Source of the DNA: Ophiura sarsii
Taxonomy: Eukaryota > Echinodermata > Ophiuroidea > Amphilepidida > Ophiuridae
Assembly: GCA_035610835.1 (NCBI GenBank)
Contig: CM069447.1
Coordinates: 23,237,259 to 23,301,258 of the forward strand
Reading direction: 5' to 3'
DNA length: 64,000 nt
In this document: positions 1 to 25,970 of the stretch, piece after piece
How positions within the stretch are numbered: the stretch's first letter is position 1
Layout of the letters: every line of letters starts with the position of its first letter
Position numbers and translations under genes: made by a program
The notes under the pieces: generated by a model
What the model was told of the DNA's origin: nothing
Databases searched by the model: none
The model's input: only the letters and a program-made list of their open reading frames with translations

Positions 1-978
1 ACTACTTCTTACACACCAAGTTGGTATATCTTCTTTTGCATTTTACATTTTTGAGATAGCCTCTTGTATCAGTTTTCGAATCATTGGCGTGTTTTGTTCT
101 CGCGATTGTTGGTTTCATGTTTGTGATTTTCTTTTTGTTATGGGTGGATAAAAAAAGACATCCGAGGCTCGAACTCCACCTCACTCTCTTAAGTGTGTAT
201 GAACACTGCCTAGACTTGATAGAACCATTTCAAGCGTTTCTTTCGGTTCAAAGGTCAAGAAATGTGAAAAATATTGTTCCTGTGTGTGGATTGGTTGGAA
301 TGATTGCAAAATATCAAGTTGTAAATGTTGACGTTTTTCTTGGTCCTTTGAGCTAAAAACAATTCACAGTCAGCTGATAAGTTATACCACAAATCTTGAT
401 TGTTTCTTGGTACTAAATTATATGAATATGGACGCTTTTCACGCGCAATCGTTGTCTGCAAACATTATTTAACTTCATCACCAATTTGGGAATGTTTTTT
501 GAAAACAACTTGTTTTGTTTCCTATTTACAAATAATAGCCGCATGGCAAGTGTTAAGCCGTTGTTTCCCTTAAAGGCATATTATATATGTGATCTTTTCC
601 AGATTCATGATTTATTTTAGAAAGTATATTTTCTTGCAGATTTACATTTCTGATCATAAATCGTACATACATTCCAAGTTACAGAGCGATACGATTCCTA
701 ATTACCTCAAAATCATGGTTTTAGAGTGAATTTAGAGTGAAAATATAAACTGTCGTGTTATCCCGACAGTTTATTTTCACTCTAAAACCATGATTTTGAA
801 GTAATTAAGAATCGTATCGCCCTGTAACTTGGAATGTATGTACGATTTACGATCAGAAATGTAAATCTGCAAGAAAATCTGCTTTCAATTTTTTTTTCGA
901 TGTTTTTTTTCAAAGATCACATAATATACCTTTAAATACTATTATTAACTAAATAAAATAATACTTCTTCACAATCAG
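1..978. other. Left flank or intron 1 of receptor copy A
   Basis: No exon is supported here. Copy B has a 49-nt signal-peptide exon about 1.5 kb upstream of its Ig exon; nothing equivalent (short ATG-started hydrophobic exon with a phase-1 donor) is seen in these 978 bases, so the first exon of copy A probably lies beyond the left edge. The only structured sequence is the foldback element at 570-935. Confidence 0.6.
570..935. mobile_element. TTAA-flanked palindromic MITE, copy 1
   Basis: A near-perfect foldback centred near 745-760. The left arm (TTAAAGGCATATTAT onward) and right arm (ending ATAATATACCTTTAA) are reverse complements over roughly 170 bases. TTAA lies at both ends (570-573 and 932-935), the target duplication typical of piggyBac-like elements. 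There is no coding capacity. A second copy lies at 20936-21316, where a neighbouring repeat unit supplies the empty site. Confidence 0.85.
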
Positions 979-15643
<14,665 letters not shown>

Positions 15644-15877
15644 GGAGATTCAATTTGAGAGTGAAAATGCATCTTCGTCACTGAATCTTGACTTCATTAA
15701 TGTTAATTTTTTTTAATTTTCCATGGCAACTGAAACAAACATACCTTTCCGGAATACGTAACCATTCAAAACAAATGCTCGTTCATCATGTTCATGTATA
15801 ATACAAACTTAGGTAAAAGTGAATAGAGTTTTGTAAATATTTAATTATGCCTGCCTGTATATTTGGCATTTTATACA

Positions 15878-16400
15878 GGGTGAGTCAGAGAAAACGGGCG
15901 TGACGTGTTTATTAAAATCCTTATAATTTTGGAGGGTTAACAATAATAACTTGAATACAAAAAAATAATAATTCAACCATCTACGTACTAACAAACGTAT
16001 TTATTTTGTATACACTAATAACACGGTTAGCCATTATTTTTCATTCTAATAGCTAAGTAGATATTAACCCTAGTCCTACCGAGCCATTCCCCCCTAATAA
16101 AATATAAGCGGACGAGATGCAGAGTATGCTTATTTTGGTACCATGGAATAGCTATAGGTACCCTCTTTCCATGCAAAGCAAGACAAGTACAAAGAACTCA
16201 CGTATGACGTCATATGGAACTCATAACACTTGATTATAAGTGAGGGAAATGGTGTTTCTAACATAAAATATAGGATTCAATACTATAATATTAACATATT
16301 GTTTAAATAAAGGTTTTAAAATATTGTAAGGTGGCGACCCCTACCTTAGACTTTGACGGTTTATCCTACCCCCGGGTATGGTGCGCCACCGGGACATTTA
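15878..16400. mobile_element. Partial relative of the 30.8-34.2 kb TIR element
   Basis: It starts with a TACAGGGTGAGTCAGAG end. From about 16117 it matches the larger element block by block: GATGCAGAGTATGCTTATTT, a CCCTCTTTCCAT segment, GACGTCAT, GAGGGAAATGGTGTTTCTAA, and a CCTACCCCCGGGTA block. It lacks the LINE and the TTAA palindrome present in the larger copy, so it serves as a reference for both insertions. The right end is not clear. Confidence 0.6.
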
Positions 16401-16918
16401 TATTGAGATAATACGAATCGTGTAGGCGGAATTCATATTTATAGTAGCGGTAGCGCCCTCACCCGATGCTGGATAACTGTAGTTTTGATGCGAATTATCT
16501 GTTTTTTTGCCTGATTAAGCTTTACCCACAGGGTTCATTCGATGCAATACGCTATGGTATGGTTCATTTGATACAAAAAGAGAAAATTAAGCTTAAATAA
16601 TGAAACATTGAAACTAATACGCGCAAATTATTCAAAATGTTGACTGCAACATTACTCATCTGATACATATGTCGGTGAAACTACGAACAAACACTCCGCA
16701 CTAGACTTTATGACCTGCTCTCTGACATCCGTACCAAAATGGAAATCACTCATCATTGCGGGGTGCGTAGTAAATTATAATTACGTTTATTCATAACAAT
16801 TATCGCGCCTTTACTGCGCAGTGGGTTAAACAGATTGGATACATCTTTTTAAAGTAAAATGTATTATACATTTAGTTAATTTTTACCTCTTTTTTTCTCT
16901 TTATAGTGTTGATACCTG

Positions 16919-17230
16919 TAGATGCGCGCAAAGTGCAAACAGATTTTCAGTTTTTAAGCTAAAATGGTCCTGGAAAACTTTCCTGAAGCCATCTTGTTCA
17001 GCTTGAATAATGAAACATTGGAACTAATACGCGCGAAGCGCGCAACATTCGGCATTTCTAAAATTTAAAGGGTCCAGTATGACGTTTTGGTTTGGTTCGA
17101 GGTCCATTATAATGTTGAAACATGTAGAAAGAATGCGCGCGAAGCGCACAAAGATTTTCAGTTTTTAAACTAAAATGGTCATGGAACACTTTCCTGAAGC
17201 CATCTTGTTTTTGTTGAATAATGCTAACAA
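16919..17230. repeat. Tandem duplication, period about 210 bp
   Basis: Blocks including GATTTTCAGTTTTTAA, CTAAAATGGTC and CTTTCCTGAAGCCATCTTGT occur at about 16940-17000 and 17150-17210, each beside GCGCGAAGCGC motifs. A short related piece is near 16590-16630. No coding. Confidence 0.7.
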
Positions 17231-17969
17231 AACATGGTCAAATGTTCAGTATAGGCATGATAGGCCTACAGCCTGTATGTCCGACATCGACATATACCTA
17301 TACCATTACGTGAGATATCGATTGTGCCCCTGGTGCACACACAAATCCTGGTCTCACGCAAATAACGACAGTTGTGCTTATTGTCTTAATTATAATGATA
17401 ATTTGCATTGTTCAAGTCGAAGTTAGGATAGAGTCTACTTATAAGTTCTTACTTTGCATTGACACCTAAACGTTGAAGTTGGACTTACTTTTGCGATAGA
17501 CTGATAGTGGGCTTGCAGAGTCTACAATTAGTACAATGAGAGCAATTGGCCTACATCAACTTACATAATTATAGGCGAATTATATAATATTTCGTAACCT
17601 ATGTGCCAACATGATTGGCCATTGGCGACATTATTGACTTGGATTTGCATTGACAACGACAATGAAATAGGCCTAGTTAGTATAATTAAAGAGCAATACA
17701 GGTCCCACACATTGGCCGTTAGGCCTAGCCTATACTATTCCGACACAATTTTTGTGCGTGTCTTGACAATGAGCAAAACAAAGACTTGGGCCTAGGCTGT
17801 GTTCATGTACGTACGCCGACACAAAATCTCATAAAAATGGGCTCGTTCACAGTGCCTACAAATTCATATGCCTACATTACCTTTGTTCATTTTTGATTTG
17901 ATATGTGTTAACATTAAACATATATGCCGACACAACATTATCATTTGCGCATACGATAATTGTTATAGG

Positions 17970-18300
17970 GCTTTCTTTCGTTCTTCCCCTTTTCCTTTCT
18001 TTCTTTCCTCTTTCCTCGATCCTTTCTCTTTTTTTCTTTCTTTTTTCTTTCTTTCTTTCTTTCTCCCCTTTCCTTTCCCTTTTTCTTTCTTTCTTTCTTT
18101 CTTTCTCCCCTTCTCTCTTTCCCTTTTCCTTTCTCTTTCCTTTTTTTCTTCCTCCCTTTTCTTCCTCCTTCCTCTGATTTGCCCACAGCACCATAATTTT
18201 CCCGACAGATTTGATGAATGGGGGGTGTGTACACCCCCCCCCCCCCCCCCTCTGGGGACGCCCTTGGCAGCAGTAGCCACAGCAGCAGCAGCAGCAACAG
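17970..18300. repeat. Polypyrimidine tract, C-run and (CAG)n
   Basis: (TTTC)n and TTTCC-rich DNA at about 17970-18175, a 20-base C-run near 18231-18250, and a short (CAG)n near 18275-18300. The overlapping open frames on both strands are compositional. Confidence 0.9.
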
Positions 18301-19450
18301 CAACAACACTGACACCAGTAGCAGGAGGAGGAGGCGCCGACGGAAGAGAAAGACCGGAGTACGATTTCAGGGGTTTTGATGTGGCGATCACGTAGAAAAC
18401 ACCAAGAATTCAAGGATAACCGCATATAGTTTATAATTTCCTTTCTAAGTATGTATCTTCTTTATGAAGTCGCAATGAAAATCCGAAGTCCGACTAACAA
18501 AGAAGTTTTGAACCCTTGATGTAATTGTGTATAATAACCCAGGCCTACATTAGGCCTACGACCAAAATTCGTCAATATTCACCATAAAAGGAAGACGTTG
18601 CGTGTTTTCTTCCTTCTGAACGCTAAATATATCAACAAAAGCACCCTATTTAAGGGGTTTGCGACCAGATACGGAACGCGCACAGTACGCTCAAGCCGAT
18701 TTGCCAAGTGTTTATATGCCAGCGCATTCTATCGGTAGCGCTTGTACTTAATTTCAAAAAATGCACTCCACACGCGCAGCGTTTATGAAATAAGGCAAAG
18801 TTGTAGGGCGTTTGTAAAACACGTACTCGCGTGCGCGCGTACGTACGTACGTACTTACGAATGATCATTCTGAAATCTCCCTACTACTTGTACCATTTAT
18901 TATTTGTAATAAAGCGCAATCGGCGAGGACGAGGGTTAAAATAGACAAAAAAAAGGAAGATGAGGGATTTGTGGTTAAGATTCATTAAAAGCCTAAAAAG
19001 ATACATGCCCATAAAGATTGGCCGGACGCGATGTTGCATACCCCCAACTCTCCTAACACGAACTAACCCCATTCTTGATAGGTCGATAGGCTAAAAAAGT
19101 GTGGTATGATCCTGATAATATCGTCATAACATCGGCTAACTTTAACCTAGGATAATGTAATTAGATAGTTATTAAAATATGTATAGGTTTTCATTTACAT
19201 TTTCAATTCGTTATTCTCTCTCTTTAAATTAGACCTATTTCAAACAACAATGAACATTATTGTCAATTTAGCAGTCGTGTATGCACATCGCTGAATATTG
19301 ATATTTTGTTAACATTAATTGATGTAATTACAATTGACCTTAAGTATGCAAACATAATGCCACCCATTTACTTAAGTAGATCAAATGTCGGTCAAATTTA
19401 CAGGTTAAAGGTATTGAATCAAAATATAATTGGGCCAAAAAACCCAACAA

Positions 19451-19760
19451 GGTTGTCTCAGATGATATGAGAGACTGAAAATCTAATGCGGTCTGCGGAT
19501 TTTTTAAATTTTATTTTCAATTCAGTCCTGAAATCTACCTGAATGTTGAAAAAAAATGGAAAAAAGAGTTAATGCGGGCGGGTCGCGATTTTTTTTTTCG
19601 TACATCAAAAAAACCAAAATTTATTTATTCCGTTTTAATACGAAATAAAGCAAAATTCACTGAATAAAATGATTTTTTTACATTTTTAATCAAATGAACT
19701 GATTTTGGTTTTTTTGATGTACGAAAAAAATAATCGCGGGCGGGTCATCTGAGACAAACC
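19451..19760. mobile_element. Foldback MITE
   Basis: The outer ends GGTTGTCTCAGATGA and TCATCTGAGACAAACC are inverse. Inner arms CGTACATCAAAAAAACCAAA and TTTGGTTTTTTTGATGTACG extend the palindrome. The TIR sequence GGTTTGTCTCAGATGA was not found elsewhere in the window. Confidence 0.7.
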
Positions 19761-19957
19761 ATTATTTTTTTCTTGGTCTTATGTCTAAATTCTTTTTTAA
19801 GACGCATTCATAAAATCAAAATTTATTATCCGACATTCGTTACATGTTATGAAGCGGGTATACGTATACAATGCATTAATAAGGGTCTACTTATCCTCCA
19901 TAAACCACCGATAAAATGTCAACAAGTTTAAACTATTTTTTGTTTCGTTGTAATACT

Positions 19958-20205
19958 TAAATGTAGGTTACACAGGTGCACCATTTCCCTTATTTATCAT
20001 TTCCATTCATAAACGTTGTAATTCCGTCGCATACATATTATTTATTCTATGAATACCATATGTACGTGTTCATTTTTTCGCGACAAGCAGTTAGCTCAAA
20101 CAAAACCACCAAAATGTTAAATGTAGGTTACATAGGTGCACCGGTTCCTTTATTCATCATTTCCATTTAACGTTTTAATTCCGTCGCATACATAAGCTCA
20201 TCAAC
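19958..20205. repeat. Tandem duplication, period about 155 bp
   Basis: AATGTAGGTTACACAGGTGC and AATGTAGGTTACATAGGTGC start two units, both continuing through a TTTATCATTTCCATT-like block and AATTCCGTCGCATACATA. No gene. Confidence 0.75.
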
Positions 20206-20580
20206 ATTATAAGAACGCCGTATCAACGGAGGACATGCTATAAAAACTAGAATCAAATTGATAAAGTCAATCTTATCATCTAATCAAATTTTTGACGCGG
20301 GAATCAATTACCAAATACCACAAAACACAGATGTTGGTGAACATACATATGGCCTTGTGTTTTGAACTCACCACCCAAAAAAGTGGCGGCGTTGCATTTT
20401 TGTGACGAATCATCCATCTCTCTCTATTAACTCAACAACAAATACATATCAGACGTAGAGCTTGACTGTAAGGTATATGTTCGTACAGATATGAGGTAGG
20501 AGGGGGGGAGTTGGTGACCACTAGAGGGAAGTAAATACGTGTGTGTGTCAGTTACAGTATAAATCACTTTTGAGAGAGTT

Positions 20581-22135
20581 AGGGAGTGTTCAGAAATACT
20601 TTAGTGGGGAGTTGGCCAAAACGGGGGAGTGTCTAAAAAGTTTGAAGTCTCAAAAAGGGGGACTAAAAAGTTGTCCCTACTGAGGAGGGAGGGTCAAAAT
20701 ATTAAGGCCAAATAGGTAGTCGTTAACGGTAAAAATACCAAAATTGTCTTCGCTACGCGCAAGAAAATACTGCAATATTAACATTTCTATAACAAATTAT
20801 ACAGATTTCCGCACGCTCCGCGCAAATCTTTGTAAAAACATTGTGCCGACAGCAGAATTTGTTACACAAAATGTGACTAACCAGTGTCCACAATTTGTAC
20901 TTGAAAACTGTTGATAAGGGTGATCGTCAACAGGGTTAAAGGCATATTATGTGATCTTTTCCAGAGAGCGCCCTCTATTCATGATTTGTTTTAGAAAGTA
21001 GATTTTCTTGCAGATTTACATTTCCGATCATAAATCATACATACATTCCAAGTTACAGAGCGATACGATTCCTAATTACCTCAAAATCATGGTTTTAGAG
21101 TGAATTTAGAGTGAAAAATATAAACTGTCAGGATTCCGACAGTTTATTTTCACTCTAAAACCATGATTTTGAAGTAATTAAGAATCGTATCGCCCTGTAG
21201 CTTGGAATGTATGCATGATCTATGATCAGAAATGTAAATCTGCAAGAAAATCTGCTTTCTATTATTTTTTCGATGTTGAGGGCGTTCCCTGGAAAGATCA
21301 CATAATATACCTTTAAATACACATTTCCGCGCGCTACACGTGATTTTAAACGCAGTTGACCAAATTTCTGCGCGCTCCGCGCGCGTCTTCGTAAAAACAA
21401 CGTGCAGACAGCAGGATTTGTTATACAAAATGTGACTAACCAGTGTCCACAATTTGTACTTGAGAACTGTTGATGAGGGTGATCGTCAACAGGGTTAAAT
21501 ACACATTTCCGCGCGCTACACATGATTTTGAACGCATTTTGTGAAAACAACATGCAGACAGCAGGATTTGTTATACAAAATGTGACTAACCAGTGTCCAC
21601 AATTTTTACTTCAGAACTGTTGGTAAGGATAATCAACAACAGGATTTTGCACGCTACGCATGATTTTGAACTCATTTTTTACATTTTGTATAGCACCAAG
21701 TTGACCAAATTGTTCGTGCTCCGCGCAAATATTTGTGAAAGTATTGTGTAGAGGACTTGTATACAAAGAGTAACTTTCTGCAATTGGAAAAAAGAAACCG
21801 TTTTTAAAAAGGCTATAACATGATAAATACAAATCACCGAAAAATACAATTCGGAGGCTTGAAAGATATGTTTCAAGTGAATTTAAAATGTTGCAAATTG
21901 ATTGCCAGCTACACACAGTTCTGACTGTAAGCATCAAAGAACATCAAATGTCTATCTACATCTGACAGTAGGGGGGGGGGGGGGGGGGGGGGGCGTCAAA
22001 AAGGTTTTTCACCCTGTTAAAGGGGAGGGGTCAGAAAAGTTTGTCAATTTGTAAGGAGGTCCAAAAAGTTTAGACACCGACAACAAAAATTGACCACCTC
22101 CCCCCGCCCCACCAAAGTATTTCTGAACACTCCCT
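20581..22135. mobile_element. TIR element enclosing a tandem array and a MITE
   Basis: The ends AGGGAGTGTTCAGAAATACT and AGTATTTCTGAACACTCCCT are exact inverses, extending imperfectly through TTTAGTGGGG. The interior has three diverged tandem units (about 20800-21760) with GCGCGCTCCGCGCG motifs, the TTAA MITE at 20936-21316, and a 25-bp G-run near 21970. No transposase was recognised and no target duplication was clear. Confidence 0.7.
20936..21316. mobile_element. TTAA-flanked palindromic MITE, copy 2
   Basis: Same family as 570-935. TTAA is at 20936-20939 and 21313-21316. The flanks GATCGTCAACAGGG and ATACACATTTCCGCGCG are found joined by a single TTAA in the adjacent tandem unit at about 21480-21515, i.e. 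an empty site in the same window. Confidence 0.92.
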
Positions 22136-22137
22136 TA

Positions 22138-22580
22138 CTTGAGTCCTTATAGATACTGACACATCAAGGAAGGATATGGTGCGCAGTGATCGTGATAAAA
22201 AAGTGAAGGTTATGGTTGGATGAAAACTATTAATAAGTGATATGAAGTCATCTATTTTGCCTCTGTGTAAATCCAAATGAAGAAGATGTCATCGTCATAT
22301 TCTGGCGTGAGATTGGGCAATAGTACTGGTCCCCATCACGCTACAGATACTCTGCTAATAGAACTCCAAAATTCAAACGAGTTATTAGACAGTATGAGTT
22401 CAATAAACGAAATGATGGTAGGTGTTGGATGGTGCGGGTATCAAGGAGGGATTTCTTGTGCGTTATATCGGTGTGCAGGCCTGTCACATCGGCCGAGCAG
22501 AGCAAACTATACCGGGAAACTATAGTCAGGAAGTGACGTGGACCCAAGAATTTCAAACAACTACAACGTTATATGAAGTT
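22138..22580 (-). pseudogene. Penelope-like reverse transcriptase fragment
   Basis: On the minus strand the pieces run in order: LLCSADVTGLHTDITH, then VMGTSTIA...Y, YDDDIFFIW (the Y-x-DD-like catalytic region), DDFISLINSFHPTITFTF and ISFLDVSVSI. These are signature blocks of Penelope-type RTs (SADVTGLYTNI, AMGT, DDIFFIW, LNSFHPTIKF, SFLDV). Frameshifts separate them. It is bounded on one side by the element ending at 22135 and on the other by the one starting at 22582. Confidence 0.72.
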
Positions 22581-22581
22581 A

Positions 22582-23952
22582 TACGAGGGTCGTTCAATAA
22601 CTAATGAAAGTGATCATGGTATGGGATGCATGAGTGATTCTATTGAGGGATAATGTGATCAATACAAAGTATGAACCTTTGTCTTTCAAACAATACAGTT
22701 TTGGATTTATAAGTTTGAATTATGACGTCATAGCATTGTCTCAAAGTAAGTACGCTTGGGACACTGCTAAATCAGTTATTTGGCAGTAAATTTGAATTGT
22801 TTGTATGAAACATGTGGTAAGAAGATTGCATAACATGACACCAGAAACAGGTAAATCCTAATTTCTTTCGCGTAAGTACGATAAAAAAGACCATAATTTT
22901 AATCCCTGTGTAATTTGATATATGTAGTATAAGAGGAAACGGTAAGGAGAGGCAATTGAATAAAAAGTATACAAATATCAGTATTTCAAATAGCCAATTT
23001 AATTGAAAAATGCCCAGTAAGTGAATCACTAATATTGCGGAAAAACAAACAATTTAGGAAAAATCCTAGCAATTAACCAGTTTTGGAGATTCCATATAAT
23101 AGCTTACTAAATATCTGAACTTATTCGCATGAAACCTGCAGAAAATATGCGCATGCGCAGACGGCAGATAATTTTGAACTGGGCCAAAAATGGCTCAAAT
23201 CATGAAATTTACCAGATAAAAGCTTACTGTGCCTTCAAATTTTAATCAGAAATAATGAAAAATGCTTAAATCAATGTGTATAAATATTGTAATAGTCAAA
23301 ATGAAGATATACATGAATGTATCAATCAAAGATGGCTGCCACAACCTCTCTTATTACTGTTACCGTTAGAGCTACTAGATAAGTATTGTTAAAGTAATCG
23401 TCACATAATTTCAATGGTTTGAGGACATTTTATGAACAGCTCCTCTTTAAATCCCCACTATTATTGCTTTACATCCCACAACAATTTACTAAATTATAAT
23501 CCCTCCATTGTTCTTTATCCTTTGTTGTTTTCTAAGGTATATTATTGCGGATTTTGCTAAATAAAAGCGTATTTGAGATGGTCCCTTCTTGGTTTGTATT
23601 AAGGAATTCAGATCTAAAAAAGTGTTAAACAGAGATAAGTGTGTGTTCTAACTATGTGCCAAGTGTTATCTGTTTTTATGCTTGCATTGCCGAGATATAC
23701 GCAAATGTATCAATCAACCCATATTCAACATATTACATATCCAGCCAAATAATTGACATATTTCAGTCAGTGTCTGAAACCTATTGTTTTTATGTTAATG
23801 ACGTTACATAACCAAAGGTATCTAACAATCCAAAAGTGTATTGATTGAAAGACAAAGGTTCATACTTTGTATTGATCACATTATCTCTCAATAGAATCAC
23901 TCATGCATCCCATACCATGATCACTTTCATTATTTATTGAACGACCCTCGTA
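22582..23952. mobile_element. TA-flanked TIR element with ~120-bp inverted ends
   Basis: TACGAGGGTCGTTCAATAA at the left matches TTATTGAACGACCCTCGTA at the right. Similarity extends about 120 bases through the CATGGTATGGGATGCATGAG and TCAATACAAAGTATGAACC blocks. TA flanks both ends and the CGAGGGT-GTTCAATAA termini resemble mariner-type ends. The interior (~1.1 kb) has no transposase reading frame. Confidence 0.78.
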
Positions 23953-24300
23953 TGATGGCAAACTTACACAGAATCGTTTAACATCAACTATGTTTATACA
24001 ACTTGACATGGAAAGAAAACAATTTGTCGGTCGCGACCTACCCATATTTTGTTTAAAATTTGCTTGAATGTTCTTTTTTCAAAAAATCAAAATTGACTTT
24101 ATTATACTATGTGTTTATTATCTAAAGATTTTTTTTTTAAATTGTGAACGTGTTGATTTTAAACGATTTCAAATGTCAAAAAATGTCAAAGAAAAAAGAA
24201 TACTCACCCAACAGACTCTCTCGCCTGTCATCAAAATGTAAAAACACGTGTGTGCTCCCGTTGATGGGGCGTCAATGAAAGGAAACGAATGACAAACAAG

Positions 24301-24824
24301 TAGTCGGGTATCTACAGAGGGTTAGTGTGCAACCCCCCTCCCCCCCCCAGGACTCCCCCAAACCAACTTTTTTTACTTCCTATTATGATCCTAAGACATA
24401 ATTAGGATGTTAAAAAAATATATTCATAATGCTAAGGGGTTATGCAAGATGGCGTCCAAAAACTATACTCTGATCGTACATGTTGGTTTATAATATATGC
24501 CAATATATAGAATTTTACCAATTTTGGCGGCCATTTTGGAGGCCATCTTGAATTTAGATGTGTTAACAAAGCAAAAGTTCTTGATATGAGTGTCTAGTGG
24601 TCTAATACATACATCCCACTATTAAAACTATACTTTCGCTATACAATTTGATTGCTATATGTCATTTTATGAGATTTGACCAGTAATGGCGGCCATTTTG
24701 GACGCCATCTTGCATAACTCCTTAGCATTATGAAAATATTTTTGTAAGTAAAAAAAGTTGGTTTTGGGGAGTCCTCGGGGGGGGGGGGGGGGGTGCACAC
24801 TAACCCTCTGTAGATACCCGACTA
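24301..24824. mobile_element. TIR element with poly-G/C near both ends
   Basis: The ends TAGTCGGGTATCTACAGAGG and CCTCTGTAGATACCCGACTA are inverse, continuing through homopolymer C/G runs and a CAAGATGGCGTCCAAAA / TTTTGGACGCCATCTTG pair. No coding. Confidence 0.8.
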
Positions 24825-25921
24825 AAGCCAAATGTAACATGTTTTATAAACTTATCCCATTTCGACATTCCAACGGGATTTATATAACTTTATAACTTTC
24901 ATTTTGTTTTTCCAATAATGGAAACAAATTAAATACGCTTCATACAAACAACAACAATGGCATGGTTCAATCAACACATCAAAGTCAAAGGTCAGTTTCA
25001 ATCCATGCAAACGATGCATTCACCCTGTACCTTCGATGTTTTTAAGTGTTAAACATGTCATTTAATATTATTATAGAGGTTGTGTGTGTATAATTGTCTC
25101 AAAAAGTTGCGCAACCAAAAGTTGACCATACAACACAATTCCAATCAAAAAACAGTTACGTCGTAATGTTCTATGACGAAAGCCCATGTATGAGCTTTTA
25201 GTAATATAAAGTATTAATCTTTTCCCTGCGGCAGTAGTTGCAGACGACAGTTCCAAAATGTCATAAACAGCTTACACAATGTCAACATTATTGAATTTCA
25301 TAACCATATTTTGGAATCACCGTGAGTATTACATTAACAAGTACAATTAAATGTCTAGTTTGGGTCAGTTATCTTTTAGATAAGACTTTGAAAGTTGGGA
25401 AAAGTTTTTGAAAAACTGTTTTGTATATGGTAACACTAATAGCGCGTAAAAAGTGTTAAATAAGCTAGCTGTGAGACAGGGACCCCTTATACACGTAAGT
25501 CTTAGTATCTGAAAGAACATTCTTGTTATTATTTCCATTTCATTTCACTAGTATGTCATGCACGACGTAGAGTTGTCATAGGTATAGTCAACGGTAATAT
25601 TAAAGCCCGTACCAACATTAAACATTACTGCTTCACTGTTTGCTCTTTGAAAGGAAATTTTGAATAATACATTCAAGTAAATTATGTTGATTGCTGATTT
25701 TAATGTCACCCTTTATTCCTGATGTACGAACTTGTTGGCATGAAATCAAGGATTTCAATGCAAACACGCGTATTGACCTTACACGCGTTGAACTTCCTTG
25801 TTGTAGCATAAAAGAAACAACTATAAAGAACATTTAACGGTATACAGATACTCGTATTAACATGTTTAAAGCAAGTAGTTCCGACTAGAATTGTGCCATT
25901 TAGTAAGGAATTGCTATCAAA

Positions 25922-25970
25922 ATGGATGGATATGTTCTGATTGGATTGGTGATATTACACTATCTCTCAG
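25922..25970 (+). CDS. Copy B exon 1: signal peptide
   Basis: ATG at 25922 has a favourable context (A at -3, G at +4). The exon reads MDGYVLIGLVILHYLS and ends with the first base of a Gly codon before GTAGGT (phase 1). Joining to 27517 gives LHYLSGVQGV, so the hydrophobic core is followed by a plausible signal-peptidase site. It is short but complete. Confidence 0.82.

Larger units (their letters stand above)
15644..25921. other. Intergenic region between copies A and B
   Basis: About 10.3 kb with no supported host gene. No canonical AATAAA follows copy A closely; the first clear one is at about 16306, so A's 3' end is undefined. The rest is low-complexity tracts, tandem duplications, foldback elements and a Penelope-like fragment listed separately. 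From about 24830 to 25921 I see only unique AT-rich DNA, presumably including copy B's promoter; no TATA box stands out. Confidence 0.6.

Noticed and set aside
84..356. Hydrophobic stretch LACFVLAIVGFMFVIFFLLW followed by DKKR, resembling a TM segment
   Set aside because: No ATG start, a stop just upstream, no consistent splice sites, and no similarity to the TM exons of copies A or B.
17868..18425. Overlapping frames of 120-180 codons on both strands
   Set aside because: They derive from TTTC-rich, C-run and CAG-repeat DNA; no recognisable domain.
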